NCBI GenBank assembly: GCA_003254925.1
Contig: QANZ01045297.1
Coordinates: 1 to 64,000, forward strand
Length of the DNA stretch: 64,000 nucleotides
From: Chamaecrista fasciculata
Lineage: Eukaryota; Streptophyta; Magnoliopsida; Fabales; Fabaceae
Direction of reading: 5' to 3'
In this document: positions 9,804 to 23,921 of the stretch, piece after piece
Layout of the letters: each line of letters opens with the position of its first letter
Position numbering within the stretch: the first letter of the stretch is position 1
Program-made: the position numbers and the translations under genes
The notes under the pieces: model-generated
Databases searched by the model: none
Told to the model about the DNA's origin: nothing
What the model saw: only the letters and a program-made list of their open reading frames with translations

Positions 9804-11786
9804 TCATACACGACGATCTCTTTAGGAAGGCTGTGGGCATGATTTGCAAGCCAATCCGCAACACTATTTGCTTCTCTAAAAACATGACACAGATGACAAA
9901 TCCAATCTCCATTAGAAACCAACTGCCTTATGCGAGCCACCAGTCCTGCATGAGGGTGTTCAACATTTATGCCATCATTAATCAGCCCAATTGCCACCTT
10001 GGAATCTGATTCCACCACCAAGTTAGAAACTTGTAGTCGACGCGCAATGCAGAGAGCATCATAGATGGCATAGAGTTCGGCCTGTGTAATTGACAAGTGG
10101 CCAAGATTATGAGCAAACCCCACAATCCAAATTCCTGAATCACTCCGAAGAACTCCCCCCCTGTCGCATTACCATCTGCCCAAAGGGATCCATCCGTGTT
10201 GAATTTTACAAAACCATGCCTAAGAAAATGCCACGTTATCATAACTTCTTCCTTGCTAGTAACTTTGTTAGCCATAGAGTCGATGCCACCCACATACTCC
10301 TTCAAACCATTCCAACAACACCTCAGCACTTCAAACGTGTTTTTATTGGCCGATCCGTGACAAATTGCGCATCTATTGAGCCACAAGTTCCAATACACAT
10401 AACCAAAAACTATAGACCATGGAATATTATGCAACTCGTCCTTGCCCCAATCATTATTGAGATTTCTAAAGACCCATTCATCAAGATTTAAGTCAATGAA
10501 ATCCCCAAACAAAGACTCCTTAACAAACCAACTCCAAACACCCATAGCAAGAGGACAGTCACGCAAACAATGTAAGGAAGTTTAATCAACATCACAATTA
10601 AAGACACAAAGACTAGAGTTACTGATGTGTCTACCGGTAAGTAAACTCTTAGTAGCGAGACGGTTATGAATTAACAACCAAAGGAAGGAACGAATTTTTG
10701 GGAGACCATCCCACTTCCTGAGTTTTTTTTTTTCCAAATATTGGTATTACTGCAATCAAAGGTAGGTATCATACTCTCATAGGCCGTTTTGACAGAGAAC
10801 ATACCGTTAGAAGTAGATGCCCATGCCACGATGTCACTTCCTGCATTAACACAAGGTGGCGGCAGCAGAAGAATCTGGTCAACTAAGGATTTAGGAATTA
10901 AAGTTGTAAGAGAATTCACATCCCAATTCCCAGTAGATGTAACCATCTCGCAAGCCTTCTTTTCTCTCATGCTAGTGGACAGGGACAAAATAATATTACA
11001 TTCAAGTGAATCGCTCCCAACACCTCAAAGGTCTTGCCAAAATCGAACGGTTCTCCCATCCCCCAATCTCCATATAATTTCCTTGAGAAAAGTATCCCAG
11101 ACGTGATAAATTCCCCTCCACACGTTTGAGCAATTTGGTTTATGTTTGACCATAGGCAAAACACCAGAGCCACATCTGTATTTATCACGGAGAACTTAAA
11201 CCCAAAGTTTATCCTGATTCTTCGTCAACTCCCAAGCAAGTTTCATCATATGGGCATCATTATTTCTCCGCAAATCCCTAAACCCAAGACCTCCACACAA
11301 TTTGGGTGAGCAAACTCTTTCCCAAGAAACCAAATGCATCTTCCTCTTCACATTTGTACTACCCCATAAAAAATTCTAGGAGGCTTTCTCCACTTCGTTA
11401 TGAATACATCGTGGCAAAGACTCTGTCTTCATGGAGTACGAGGAGATAGCTAAAAGCACTAAATTAATAAGAACAACCATTCATGCAAGATTTAAAGTGT
11501 TCACTTTCCAACTAGAAAGTCTCCGTTGCACTTTCTCTACAATAAAATTATACTTGTTCCTAGAGACACGTCCATGGTGAATAGGGGCTCCAAGATACTT
11601 CCCCAAGTCGACAGTAAGTTGGAAGCCGAGTTCCCCACTAATCTGAGCGGCCTTGATATGATTAACATTTTTTGAGAAGAAAACTCTAGTTTTATTTGCA
11701 TTCACCTTCTGGCCTGAGTTCTTGCAGAGTTTGGATATTTTTGTCATTGTTGTTTGATGTATTGAATTTGGATAATACATACACTT
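9804..11786 (-). mobile_element. L1-type LINE fragment (RT C-terminus, zinc-finger region, RNase H)
   Basis: Read on the minus strand this is the 3' part of a plant L1 LINE ORF2. From about 11780 it gives NSGQKVNANKTRVFFSKN and LGKYLGAPIHHGRVS, the reverse-transcriptase thumb region. The zf-RVT region follows near 10990-10560, with INRL-type motifs and LRDCPLAMGVWSWF. The RNase H domain comes last, about 10260-9800 (FNTDGSLW, ITQAELYAIYDALCIARR, VESDSK, REANSVADWLANHA). Several stops and frame changes interrupt it, and the 5' half with endonuclease and RT active site is missing. The 3' end lacks a poly-A tail because it stops at the fold-back element. Confidence 0.8.
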
Positions 11787-12040
11787 CTATAAAGCTTACT
11801 ACTATTATTTAATTCTTGTTTTGTGCTTTTATTTTTGTTCCTTTTATTATCTTTTGTTTGAGGTATGAAAATGGTAAAAAAAACACCGAACTAAGTGATA
11901 ACTATCAGTATACTCCTCAATTCGTGGCTAAAAAAAATATCCCCCAATGCTTGATTAATAATAATAATGTGCTAAATTTCATTTTGTCATTTACAAAACC
12001 AAATTGATCCGTTTTGACAACTTTTACGCAGTTTGTAAAT

Positions 12041-12290
12041 ACTCCCTCCGGTTTTATATATTTGGGTTCTATATATCTGATGTTTAAGGTAAATACACGT
12101 GGATTAAGAAAATGATTAGCTCACCTAGAATGAGGAGAAAAATGAGATAAAAAGACTAAACTATCCCTGTTGAAAATAATAGAAATACTTAGAAGAAAAT
12201 GATTAGTTCACCTAGAATGAGGAGAAAAATGAGATAAAAGACTAAACTATCCCTATTGAAAATAATAGAAATACTTAGAAAATGCTTATT
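12041..12290. repeat. MITE-like end plus 87-bp tandem duplication
   Basis: At 12041 the sequence CTCCCTCCGGTTTTATATAT resembles the end of a Stowaway-type MITE, but no matching right end was found. Within it, a unit starting AGAAAATGATTAG is present twice in tandem (about 12107-12193 and 12194-12279) with only a few differences. The block lies about 0.8 kb upstream of the SUMO-protease start codon. Confidence 0.55.
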
Positions 12291-12652
12291 CATTTATGAC
12301 TCTACTATATTTAATTGGGATAAAATAATAAAAAAATAATTAATGTTCTTTTAAATTTATAAAACACTAGATATTTTGAAAAAAAAAAAAAAACTCTAAG
12401 TATTTCTATCAATCGATTCATTCCAACGAGCTACGACGCTTGTAAAGTTGTAATGTTACGAGGTATTTAATATTTATCGTTGGTCATAATCGGAGGATTC
12501 TTCGAACTCCTAACAAGGTAAAAATTAATTTAAATCAAGATTTCAAAGATTTCTCCGTTTGTGCCGCGAAAGCTATAGCCAAAACCATTTTGCCCCAAGC
12601 TGAAAGTCTGAAGCTCTCCTTCAAACATTTCAATTCCACAGATCCAAGTCAC

Positions 12653-12736
12653 GAAGAAGAAGAAGAAGAAGAAGAAGAAGAAGAAGAAGAAGAAGAAGAA
12701 GAAGAAGAAGAAGAAGAAGAAGAAGAAGAAGAAGAA
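12653..12736 (+). repeat. (GAA)n microsatellite in the 5' leader region of the ESD4-like gene
   Basis: Twenty-eight GAA units lie about 360 bp before the SUMO-protease ATG. If transcribed as leader, they would sit in a small upstream frame (12590-12814) that would encode a run of glutamates. Long GAA tracts are mutable, so the length may differ between individuals. Confidence 0.85.
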
Positions 12737-13093
12737 TATATCAACTCGAATCTGACGTTGGAATTGAAATCGCTCTTTATCGTTAAGCGTGAAATTTCTG
12801 TAGATTTCCTTTGAAGTGCTTTCCCTACATGTGGGCTCTGTTCATGTGAGTATGAGGATGAACCTTTCAAACGGTGCAGTTTTTCCCGAAGGCCCCTCAT
12901 TTAGATAATTTTGCGGTTTCTTCAGATCTATAGGGTTTGGATTCAATTGCGTTTTCTTCTAGGGTTTTGTTAGCTCGTTTGGCTCGTCATCCCAAAACCC
13001 TAATTTGCGAAATTCTCAAGCTAGTTCTAATTAGGTATGTCTGTACTTAAATGGGTTATGCATTTCTAGAGTTATCCGATTCGTGGTCGATAA

Positions 13094-16000
13094 ATGGGAG
13101 GGATGACTAGCAACGGCAAGCGCTCTGAAGAATGCCTGAACATCAACCACACGCATTCATCCCCTAACTCTTCAGATTTTCGCAAATCGAAAAGATTCAG
13201 GTTCTCATTCATACCCCAGAATACCAGTCAATTAGCAAAACCCTCGAATAGTACGGTTTCAAGAATTTCCAGGTACCCTGAAGCGAAGGCACCGTTAAGT
13301 AGGAGGCCACTTGGCCCGTGTTCGCGTAGAGAGTGGAAGTACAGAGCTAGTGGTATGTCTGAGGAGACTCATAACGATATGGGGAATTTATACGACAAAA
13401 TCACAAAAGTAAAGGAAATTGCATTACATTCGTTACGGTACGTGGGTAAGGGTAAGGATAAGGATGTGATAGATGTAGATACGGATAGTCAAAAGGATGC
13501 TGTTTCGGAAGATTCAAGTATAGAAGAGGTTGTGAATATAGAAGATGGGCGAACTGCTGGGCCTGTGATTGAGATACAGGACTCGGAAAATAAGGATGTA
13601 GATGGTGGCCTTCAGCAGCAGTCAACTTCATCAGTGGTTTCAGAGTTGAATAACAGTAGTCTGAAGGTGGATATTGCTGGGAAAAGTTTGGAAGCTTTAT
13701 CTATAAATCCAGAGCGTGATGGTTCAGGTCTCCTTGCATACAAAAAGTTGCTCCAGGAAGTTGTCAAGCGTGATGATAAAATAAGTTCGTTGACCTATGA
13801 AATTCGACTAAATGAGAAGCGATTACTACCGTTTGAAACTTGGCGTCCTGAGAAGAAACCAGAACAGGTGAACAAATTTTACCTGGCCAATCTTTATGTT
13901 GTTCATTAGTAGTTCGTCGGTCTTTTCTATTATATTTCAATATTTTTTTCATAGAATCTATGTTCTTTTTTATTTTGTGATTAATCTTTGTGGTGCATTC
14001 ATTAATTCATGATTAACAGTCTAAATGTTGGTTCAAATTACCCATGTGTTACTTTGGCTTTTAGGAATTATCAGCTGAACTTTTTGCCCCTCTCACGGAA
14101 GAGGAAGAAAATGAAGTTAAAAAGGCCTTTTCTGCTAACCGGTATGGTTTGATACTCAGGTTATATGTTTTAGAATGGATCAGATATATCTTGTGTGCAT
14201 AGCTCATTGAGTGCTTGCTTAAACAGGAGATCCGTCTTGGTCACTCATGGAAATTCAAATATTGAAATAACGGGAGAAATTATCAAGTGCCTTAGGCCAG
14301 GTGCATGGTTAAATGATGAGGTGATCTTGTTTTCTTGTTAATTGTTTAACTTTTCCTCAAGTTTTGATTTGGTATCCCATTATGTCAGGAGTTTGTAACT
14401 GGTACATCTTTAAATTAGTGATCCCGTGCCATGCTTTTGCAGGTGATAAATCTGTACCTTGAGTTGTTAAAAGAAAGAGAAAAGAGAGAACAGCAGAAGT
14501 TTCTGAAATGTCATTTTTTCAATACATTTTTCTACAAAAAGGTTGGTCTCTTGTTTTCAGCATCCTGTTCAACCATCTCACACACATAATTACAAGCATG
14601 TCCACGGAGCTTTCTTAATTTTCTAAAGCATAACTTTACTGAAGTTAGATTTTTATTAGGTTCAAATTTTATCTCATGAATAAGTTTCTGAAAAACAGTT
14701 TTTATTGATTGTGTTCTCTCAGAAAATTATACTGTTACCCCAAATTTTCAGCGTTAACTAGCTATGAAAAATGAATTCCACCATAGAGTGATCTACATCC
14801 TTAAGAGGAAGCCATTTACCTCCTCTTGAAGGATGATGTTCCAATCCTCATGAAACCATTGTCCATTGACTCTTTTATTGAAGAAAAATCAATGTATTAT
14901 ACTGTTTGCAGATTCATGCTCTAAATGCTAATAAATAAATAAAGGTGTTATTTTACAATTTATTTTCGATGAAACACATGAAATGTTAGTGGGATGGCCA
15001 TGAACTCTGAACTCTTAATTCCTCATAATATTCATCAGGATAACCTTTATAGTTAATTTCATATAGTATAATCAGTAATTTTTGTTTTATTGTTAAATCC
15101 TGTTTTCTGTGATAGTGTTGAATAAAGGGGATAAGTGCTGATGCATTTAATTTTGGATGTCAATGGTCAGCTAATAGGTGGCAGGAGCCGTTATGATTTC
15201 AAATCTGTGAGAAGATGGACCACCCAAAGGAAGTTGGGATATAGCCTAAGTGAATGCGATAAAGTAAATATATTTACCTTTTTTCATTTTTCGTTTCCTT
15301 GTAACCAATAAGTTAGTTTTTGTACTTATCTCTTTAACTTTTGTTGTTCACAGATATTTGTGCCAATCCATAAAGAGGTCCATTGGTGCTTGGCTATTAT
15401 CAATAAGAAAGATAAAAAATTTCAGTACCTTGACTCGCTGAGAGGAATAGATAACGAAGTGCTGGAAGTGCTGGTAAAGTTCTATATCCATGTCAAATGA
15501 AGTGTGTGATACAGTTATCTTTGTTTTTTTTTAACAAGGTTCTTGGATTTAAAATTTAATTTTAACATTTAGATGATTGAATTGTACATTTTGGTATACA
15601 ACTCATAACAACATATTTTATTTTCAAAATATAGATTCATTCCTACTAATTGTAATTCCTTCACATCTTTAAAAAGCATAACATGCAGTTGCTCTTGTTA
15701 TTTTCAAATCTTTCTTATGCATAAAATAAATTTGACCTTACTTTGATCAAGTGTAGGCCCGTGTCTTGCCCCAAAGAATCTTTGGTGCTTATGTGGGCTC
15801 TGCACCTTTTAATTGATGGAGGTGACCGCCATGGCTAGTGTCATGTTTTCTTAGTCATGCAGACAAACATTTGACACTGAAGTTTCTTAGTTTGCGGTCA
15901 CCTCTTTGATTACATCAAGAGGTTGAGTTATCACCTTATTCCCTGCAGGAAATAATCAAAAACAAAGTTGAGAAATATATATATATATATATATATGCAT

Positions 16001-16707
16001 CTGCTTTGGGTTCTTGCTATGTTATTCTAATTTTTATTTTTGATGTCCCAGGCTAGATACTTTGTAGATGAAGTGCAGGACAAGAATGGAATAGAAGTTG
16101 ATGTTAGTTCATGGGAGAAAGAATTTGTCCAAGACCTTCCTGAGCAGGAGAATGGGTTTGTATTCAGATATTTCTAGTTCTCAAATCAAGAACTGAGCAT
16201 GATTTCTGTATCTTGAAATAATTATTTGAAAGCGTATTTTAAAAATAATAAAAATATATATTCTTTTATAGAAAGCAGAACCTAATACATTTCTCTAGAT
16301 AAATTGCCCTTAAGCATTACATTATTTTTTGTCCTGAAACTTCTTCCTAGTTTTACAAATATATATATATATATATATTTATATATTTCAATACAATTGA
16401 AACAGAAAGTCTTGTTTGGAATGTATTTATAGAATGGAGAGGGGTATTACTTAAATCTACACTAGAACACTTACACATAACTCCAATCTAAATTTTCTAG
16501 CACAACTGTTAAAACTCAATGGTTAACTGTGTTAGAATTTTTTAAATTGGATTTTTTTGTAGCTTATTTTGAGAACTACAAGGGAGATTCGTGTAGGTTT
16601 CAAAAAACAGAGAAGTAAGATCAGGAAAATAGAAGGGAGCTTGGAGTATTTTACTCTTAAATCTACAATGCTTTTTTATTTTTAGCATTTCACTTCATTT
16701 CATAAGG

Positions 16708-16748
<41 letters not shown>

Positions 16749-17462
16749 CATTTTGCTAATTATATCTCTCAACTCTCCACACTTCCAAATAAAGCCTATG
16801 AAGTTTGTTGCTGCTTTGAACAGTTCAAGTTTCTGTTAGTTTCTGTGTGAATTATTATTTTTAATTGGAAGTTTATATTTGAACAGGTTTGATTGTGGGA
16901 TGTTTATGATCAAATATGCTGACTTTTATAGCAGGGGCTTGGGGCTTTGTTTCAGCCAGGTAAGACACGAAGCGTTCAAATTCTTCCAGGAAGATGATGC
17001 TTTAGTTTTCTAAATATTTTCCAGTTAGGTCAGAATACTTTTCTTTTCAAGCCAATAAATAGGTAGCCATCCGCCATTTTCCTGTAAGCAATCATTGAGT
17101 TATTGTGTTACTGCCAAGAATATTTCAGGGTGCAAAGTATCATGGGCTGATTTTTCTAATCTCGATTGCTTAAAATTTCTCAAACTCTTTAAAATGGGGG
17201 TGATATTTTCACAGCAGTTCCTCTATGAACAAATCTAATACCAAATTTCTACCAAAAAAAAAAAATCTAATACCAAAGTTTCCTTCTTGTAACATATTTA
17301 CATTTTGATCCTCATCAGATTGTCACAGGGAGCATATTTTTATGACTACTATTTTCAACATCATTGCATAATTGAATGTTTCTTTACCATTCTTTGTAGA
17401 AACACATGCCTTACTTTCGGCGCCGGACAGCCAAGGAGATCTTGAAATTGAAAGCTGACTGA
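13094..17462 (+). CDS. ESD4: SUMO-specific cysteine protease, ESD4/ULP1 class
   Basis: Nine coding exons: 13094-13867, 14065-14141, 14227-14320, 14443-14541, 15171-15263, 15354-15473, 16052-16155, 16887-16959 and 17400-17462. All join in frame with GT-AG introns to 498 aa, close to Arabidopsis ESD4 (489 aa as I recall). The N-terminal half is variable, with ISRYPEAKAPL as in ESD4. The C48 peptidase domain starts near residue 285 (CLRPGAWLNDEVINLYLELL). Catalytic residues are visible: His389 (VHW), Asp406 (YLDSL), Gln451 and Cys457 (QENGFDCGMF). The end RRRTAKEILKLKAD is typical. Such enzymes mature SUMO and strip it from targets, and ESD4 acts at the nuclear envelope. The family call is firm. 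Whether this is the ESD4 or the ULP1A/ELS1 paralogue is not settled. Confidence 0.93.
16709..16746 (+). repeat. (ATT)n microsatellite in intron
   Basis: About thirteen ATT units lie in intron 7 of the SUMO-protease gene. Dinucleotide (AT)n tracts lie nearby at about 15979-15996 and 16359-16377. Confidence 0.85.
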
Positions 17463-19050
17463 GACGAGGAGTTATAAACCATTCAGCAGTAGTGCATTAC
17501 TTTGCCTCGCATAGCAGTTTCAGCACAAAAGAGATTTCTCAAGTCATTCAAATTCAATTGGTAGTAAATGTTGATGAAGGTTCCTTCACTTCTGTTTATA
17601 TCTTGACCATAGCCATTCCATAGTCCTGGCATTTTTTGTGGCATGCTAGTAGTGCAGAATGAGATAGGTTGTAAATTCTATGAAAGAATGAATCATTAGA
17701 TGAGGCATTTTTGAAATGTTTGATCCTGAGTTGTTAATTGTGTAATGGTGAATCCGATTTCTTTTCTTTGTGTGTGTGTGTGTGTGTGTGTTTTTTTTCT
17801 TTCTTTTTGTGTCCGCTAGATTTTTTTGCTTTCATATACTGATTTGCTTCCCGGATTATCAAAATTTTCCATGGTAAAGGAATTTATGAAAGTTGTTAAA
17901 GAGAAAAAAAAAATGGAATGAGTTTGTTTGCAATTATGACCAAGCTGATCTTATATGATGCGAATCCTCAACTCAGTGACATGATAAAAATTGCTAATGA
18001 TGAAAGTTTGAGTATCAAGTGAGTTTGATTCTATGCCAACTTCTAATACTATAGTATCTTGTGATTTGGGTATACTGGATTGAGCTAAAGCTTTGGGATA
18101 ATGGACTATTGAATATAAGCTGTCTTTTTTCTCGTTTGAGGAACAATTTATCGACAATACAATAAATGGTTATTAATTTTTTTATGTTTGAAAAGTGCTC
18201 ATTTTATTTCTGTACAAAATTTTAAGAGTAATTAAGTTTTGATATCGGAAGATATTGTGAAATTCAAAGAGCATAAAATAAAAGCGTAATTTCTTTATAT
18301 GGTGTTGTGTTTTATATTAAATTTTCTTTTTTTGAAGCAACCAGAAGGATTTTAATGACTATCAGGTATCGACCTGGGTAATCAAATCTGATATTTGATC
18401 TCTTGAATCTGTTTACTTTTACCAATAGTAAGTTGTAGATAAATTTCATAGTGTTAAAAGATTTGAGAAATTATAAATGGATCATAAACAGATAAAATTT
18501 TTTATAAGATGATTATTTAAATTCGTTGGTCAATCCTTTTTTAAAGATAATCGTTTTTAAACACTTTTTTAAACTTACATTACATAGAAATATAATATTC
18601 CTTTCACTTCTCCTGTTTTTGTTTTTAACATACAAATTTGAACTCTATTCAGGAACAGGAGAGTGAATTTTGAAGATTAATGTCTAGTACGTCTTTTAAA
18701 CAATAGAAAAACTATAAAAACTGAAATAACATCTTCTAAGATATCTATATAGTATATACTGCAACTTCGTATTGAAACTTTTGGATGTAGTTCATTCTTG
18801 AGGCAAATGATAACATTACAAAACTTTCATTTGATTTAGTCATCAAATAATAGCTTTTAAATTACACATTCAAATAGTTGGGTTTAAAAGGATTTTCAAG
18901 AAATTTGAATTGGTTAACGGGACAGATTGCCACCTCTGTCATCACTTGATCACCAACCCACCTAGGATGAAGGACCACCACAATATTACACGATACAAAT
19001 ACACATTTTGAACATACAAATCATGTTTGAGTAAGAGAAACCCAAGTCAC
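17463..19050. other. Intergenic, 3' region of SUMO-protease gene
   Basis: The stretch holds the probable 3' UTR of the protease gene and a (TG)n tract at 17769-17790. Beyond those it is AT-rich DNA with no supportable gene or repeat. Confidence 0.45.
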
Positions 19051-20983
<1,933 letters not shown>

Positions 20984-21077
20984 ATATAGCTAAACATATA
21001 AGAATAAAAGTAAGAATAACATCTTCTGTAAACAAAATCACAAAGTTTGATGCGCAGTAGAATAAAACACAGATTAA

Positions 21078-21169
21078 GGAGCATCTCAGAACACTAATTC
21101 CCCATAAGTTTCTTCACTAACAATCAAAGTGCAAGGATAACGATTGGAAGTATTCATCACTGATGCTCC
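21078..21169 (-). ncRNA. C/D-box snoRNA
   Basis: A perfect 8-bp terminal stem (GGAGCATC with GATGCTCC) closes a 92-nt unit on the minus strand. Inside are a consensus C box GTGATGA (21160-21154), a C' box TGAAGA preceded by a D'-like TTGA, and a D box CTGA (21089-21086) next to the stem. This is the standard box C/D fold. Guide stretches would be the bases just before D (GGGGAATTAGTGTT) and before D'. Target positions were not identified. A second similar unit lies about 95 nt downstream and a snoRNA-type promoter about 240 nt upstream, which supports a two-snoRNA precursor. Confidence 0.7.
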
Positions 21170-21408
21170 AAAGACAAATATCTAAAGCCAAGAAAATTGG
21201 TAGAAAATTTTATATAAGGAAGCAGCGAAAGTATAGAATTAAACGAAATGGAACAGTCATGAAACGCTAAGAAGAATTATGGATTTCAGTGATGAGAAAA
21301 GGAAGGGATTGTGACACTGACGAAGAAGGGAGAAGAATTTAGGCGCTCTGAGAATTAATAGAAGGGAGAAGAACCCTAGGGAGCCTCTTTTGTTACTTTT
21401 GGGCTGCA

Positions 21409-21469
21409 TTAGGGTTTTCGGGCTTAAAATCCAATCCTCAACAAATCGGGCCAAACACTATTAGGCCCA
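21409..21469 (-). promoter_or_regulatory. Telo-box and site-II promoter elements upstream of the snoRNA pair
   Basis: On the minus strand a site-II element TGGGCC (21469-21464) precedes a telo box AAACCCTAA (21417-21409). This pairing is characteristic of plant promoters of ribosomal-protein genes and polycistronic snoRNA genes. It points toward the two C/D units and the kinesin remnant. The transcription start is inferred to lie between 21400 and 21200. Confidence 0.6.
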
Positions 21470-21479
21470 AATTATTCTC

Positions 21480-23912
21480 CTTTTATTTATTAATTGTACA
21501 TAATATTTTTTTTTTCGTTTTTAATATTTCCTTTTTCTTTCTCATAATTAACAAACAAGTAAGGCTCAAATTAACCATGAGACGAACACGGGACACGATA
21601 CGGACATAGGCACAGTCACACAAACACACCGATCACATTAAATTCTTAAAATTATATGACACGATACAACATATATTTATATATAAAAATGATAAAAAAA
21701 ATTCATTATAAATAATTAAAAATCCATAAATTTTGATGAAAACTTCAAAAATTATAATGTCTATTCGTAATATATGTCATATATGTCATTATTTTCAATT
21801 GTTTTTCATGCTAAAGTCACAAAAAATTAATTTTATATTACGAAACTTATAAATATGAGTTGTAGGTATGTTGTATGGGTATCAAACACGACACACCTTC
21901 AAAATGGAGTGTCCATACTTTATAATTCATAGTGTACCATTCATTCCTAGTATTGATAATGGCAAATCATTTGCATATACGAAAGGAATTTCCAGAGAAG
22001 AACAATGCTATAAAACTGTATGTAGCACGGAAAAAGAAAATCCAATCAAAGTGAAAAGAGAAATGCTGAAATTTTTCTTAAATCTGATGGTCTGAAAGAA
22101 GATACTCACAATGAGGAGAGAATTCGAATTTAAAGTAGAACATAACAAGTGGGGAGATGGAAACCAAGTCCACGAAATCTGCAATCGAGCTAAAGAAAGT
22201 TTCAGAACTCCACAGGAGAATGCCGAATTCACGAGAATAATTGGTAATGCTGAATTAGTCTCAGATATGAGAATAGATGAAAAAGCAAAACACCAAAAAG
22301 AGGACTCTTCAAATTTCCCTTATAGTGAAGCAAAATTGCGTTGGCTATGATGACAGAGTATGCCTTCTTCTCCAATAATATAGATAGATAAAAGAACCAA
22401 GTACCTATCGATGACAAAAACTAGCAGATAATATGTGTTTCAAAATTATTAAACGGCTAGGCTTACCAAACGTCTTTTAAAAAGACTGCTTCTGGATTAC
22501 TTTCATAAACTAAAGACAAAGATAAAGCTAAAGCATATTAGTGTGAAGTAAACTACATTTTTTTATATAGTGATTTAGTAGTTATAAAGTATATATGAAT
22601 TCTTTTAAATAAAAATGAGTAATAAGATGTTAAAATTATTACTGTGTTTCAAAATATGAAAATAATAAAAAGACATATGTTGTTTAAGTTTTTAATGATT
22701 ATATATTGTTTACGGTTTTCTTAATGTTTATATATGTTAATATATAATTTTACAAGATGAAAGATTAAAAACTTTTGAAATTATATATATAAAAAATAGA
22801 TTGTTTATTTATGCTTATATTTTATCATACAAGTTACAACATATATATATATATATTAAATAATTAGTATTAATATCTGAATTAATGATGGTGTTAGTTA
22901 AATAATGTACTTGTAACTTATCCGTTTTAGTATCTAAAAAGTCTGGCAAAGTTGCTGTTATCTTTCGCTGAGTTATTAAACTTAAAAAAAAATCAGCATT
23001 GAAGTCTCACTAATCATATAAAAAATCATTAAATGATTCATGATAGTTATTAATTTCGATTCTGTAAATAGTATATAATCAGATAAATCATACATTGTAT
23101 TTATCCTAAGGCAAAAAAACAAAAAAGTCTCACCAGGAAGAGTCATTCAACATAATGCTAAATAAAGTCAGGAAAAAAGAACACAGTTTGAAATAATTAA
23201 TAATAAAGTTAAAATACTTTTTGTTTTAATTTATCAAGGAAAAAATGAAATTGGAGATAAAAGTTAATACTTAATTATTTGGTACAGTGGTAAATTATCT
23301 GTATCTCAAATTAAAAAATCAAGGTTTAATTCTTGAAATTGATATGATATTATTAGAAGAGCTTTAACTATTTAGTCTCGTCTCAATTCACATTAATTTT
23401 GCCTAAATCCAGGAGAAAAAAATTCATAGTTTAACAAACAAAAGAAAATTAATAGTGGCAGCGTTTTCGCAGAAGAAACATTGAACAGGCAGTGAAAGCT
23501 GGAAAAGTTGCACACAGACATATAAAAGCATATCTCTCCACTTCTTCTTCAAAACCTTTTCCCGCGTGTCACTCCCTCTATATGCATGATCATACTAGGC
23601 ACAAAGGATACCATTTTCCAACATTTCCACCTTTTCTCCAGTAAAGATTCTCTCATTTATACTTTTAAGTTCATCATATACATAGATATTCACACACAAA
23701 TTTGGCCAAAAAAATAAAATAGATATACACACATACATACACATTTATACTATTTTATTTCATTATTTTTATATTAAAAATATTGATTTGTTAAATTTTT
23801 AAGAAGCACTACTTAATATTCATCATAATAGTAAAAACTATAAATTATCATATACTATATGAACGGTCGGTAATGTTTTTTTTTCTTTTTCAATATCTGA
23901 GATTAAAGCTAT
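21480..23912. other. Intergenic, AT-rich, no gene supported
   Basis: Reading frames here are short and without recognisable protein features. Simple AT tracts occur near 22840. Nothing else is supported. Confidence 0.4.
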
Positions 23913-23921
23913 TTTTGAAAA

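Noticed and set aside
12649-12900. Minus-strand open frame rich in serine
   Set aside because: It is only the reverse reading of the (GAA)n tract and has no other protein features.
21868-22350. Several 60-80-codon frames in the spacer
   Set aside because: They have AT-driven composition, no domain, and overlapping frames on both strands.
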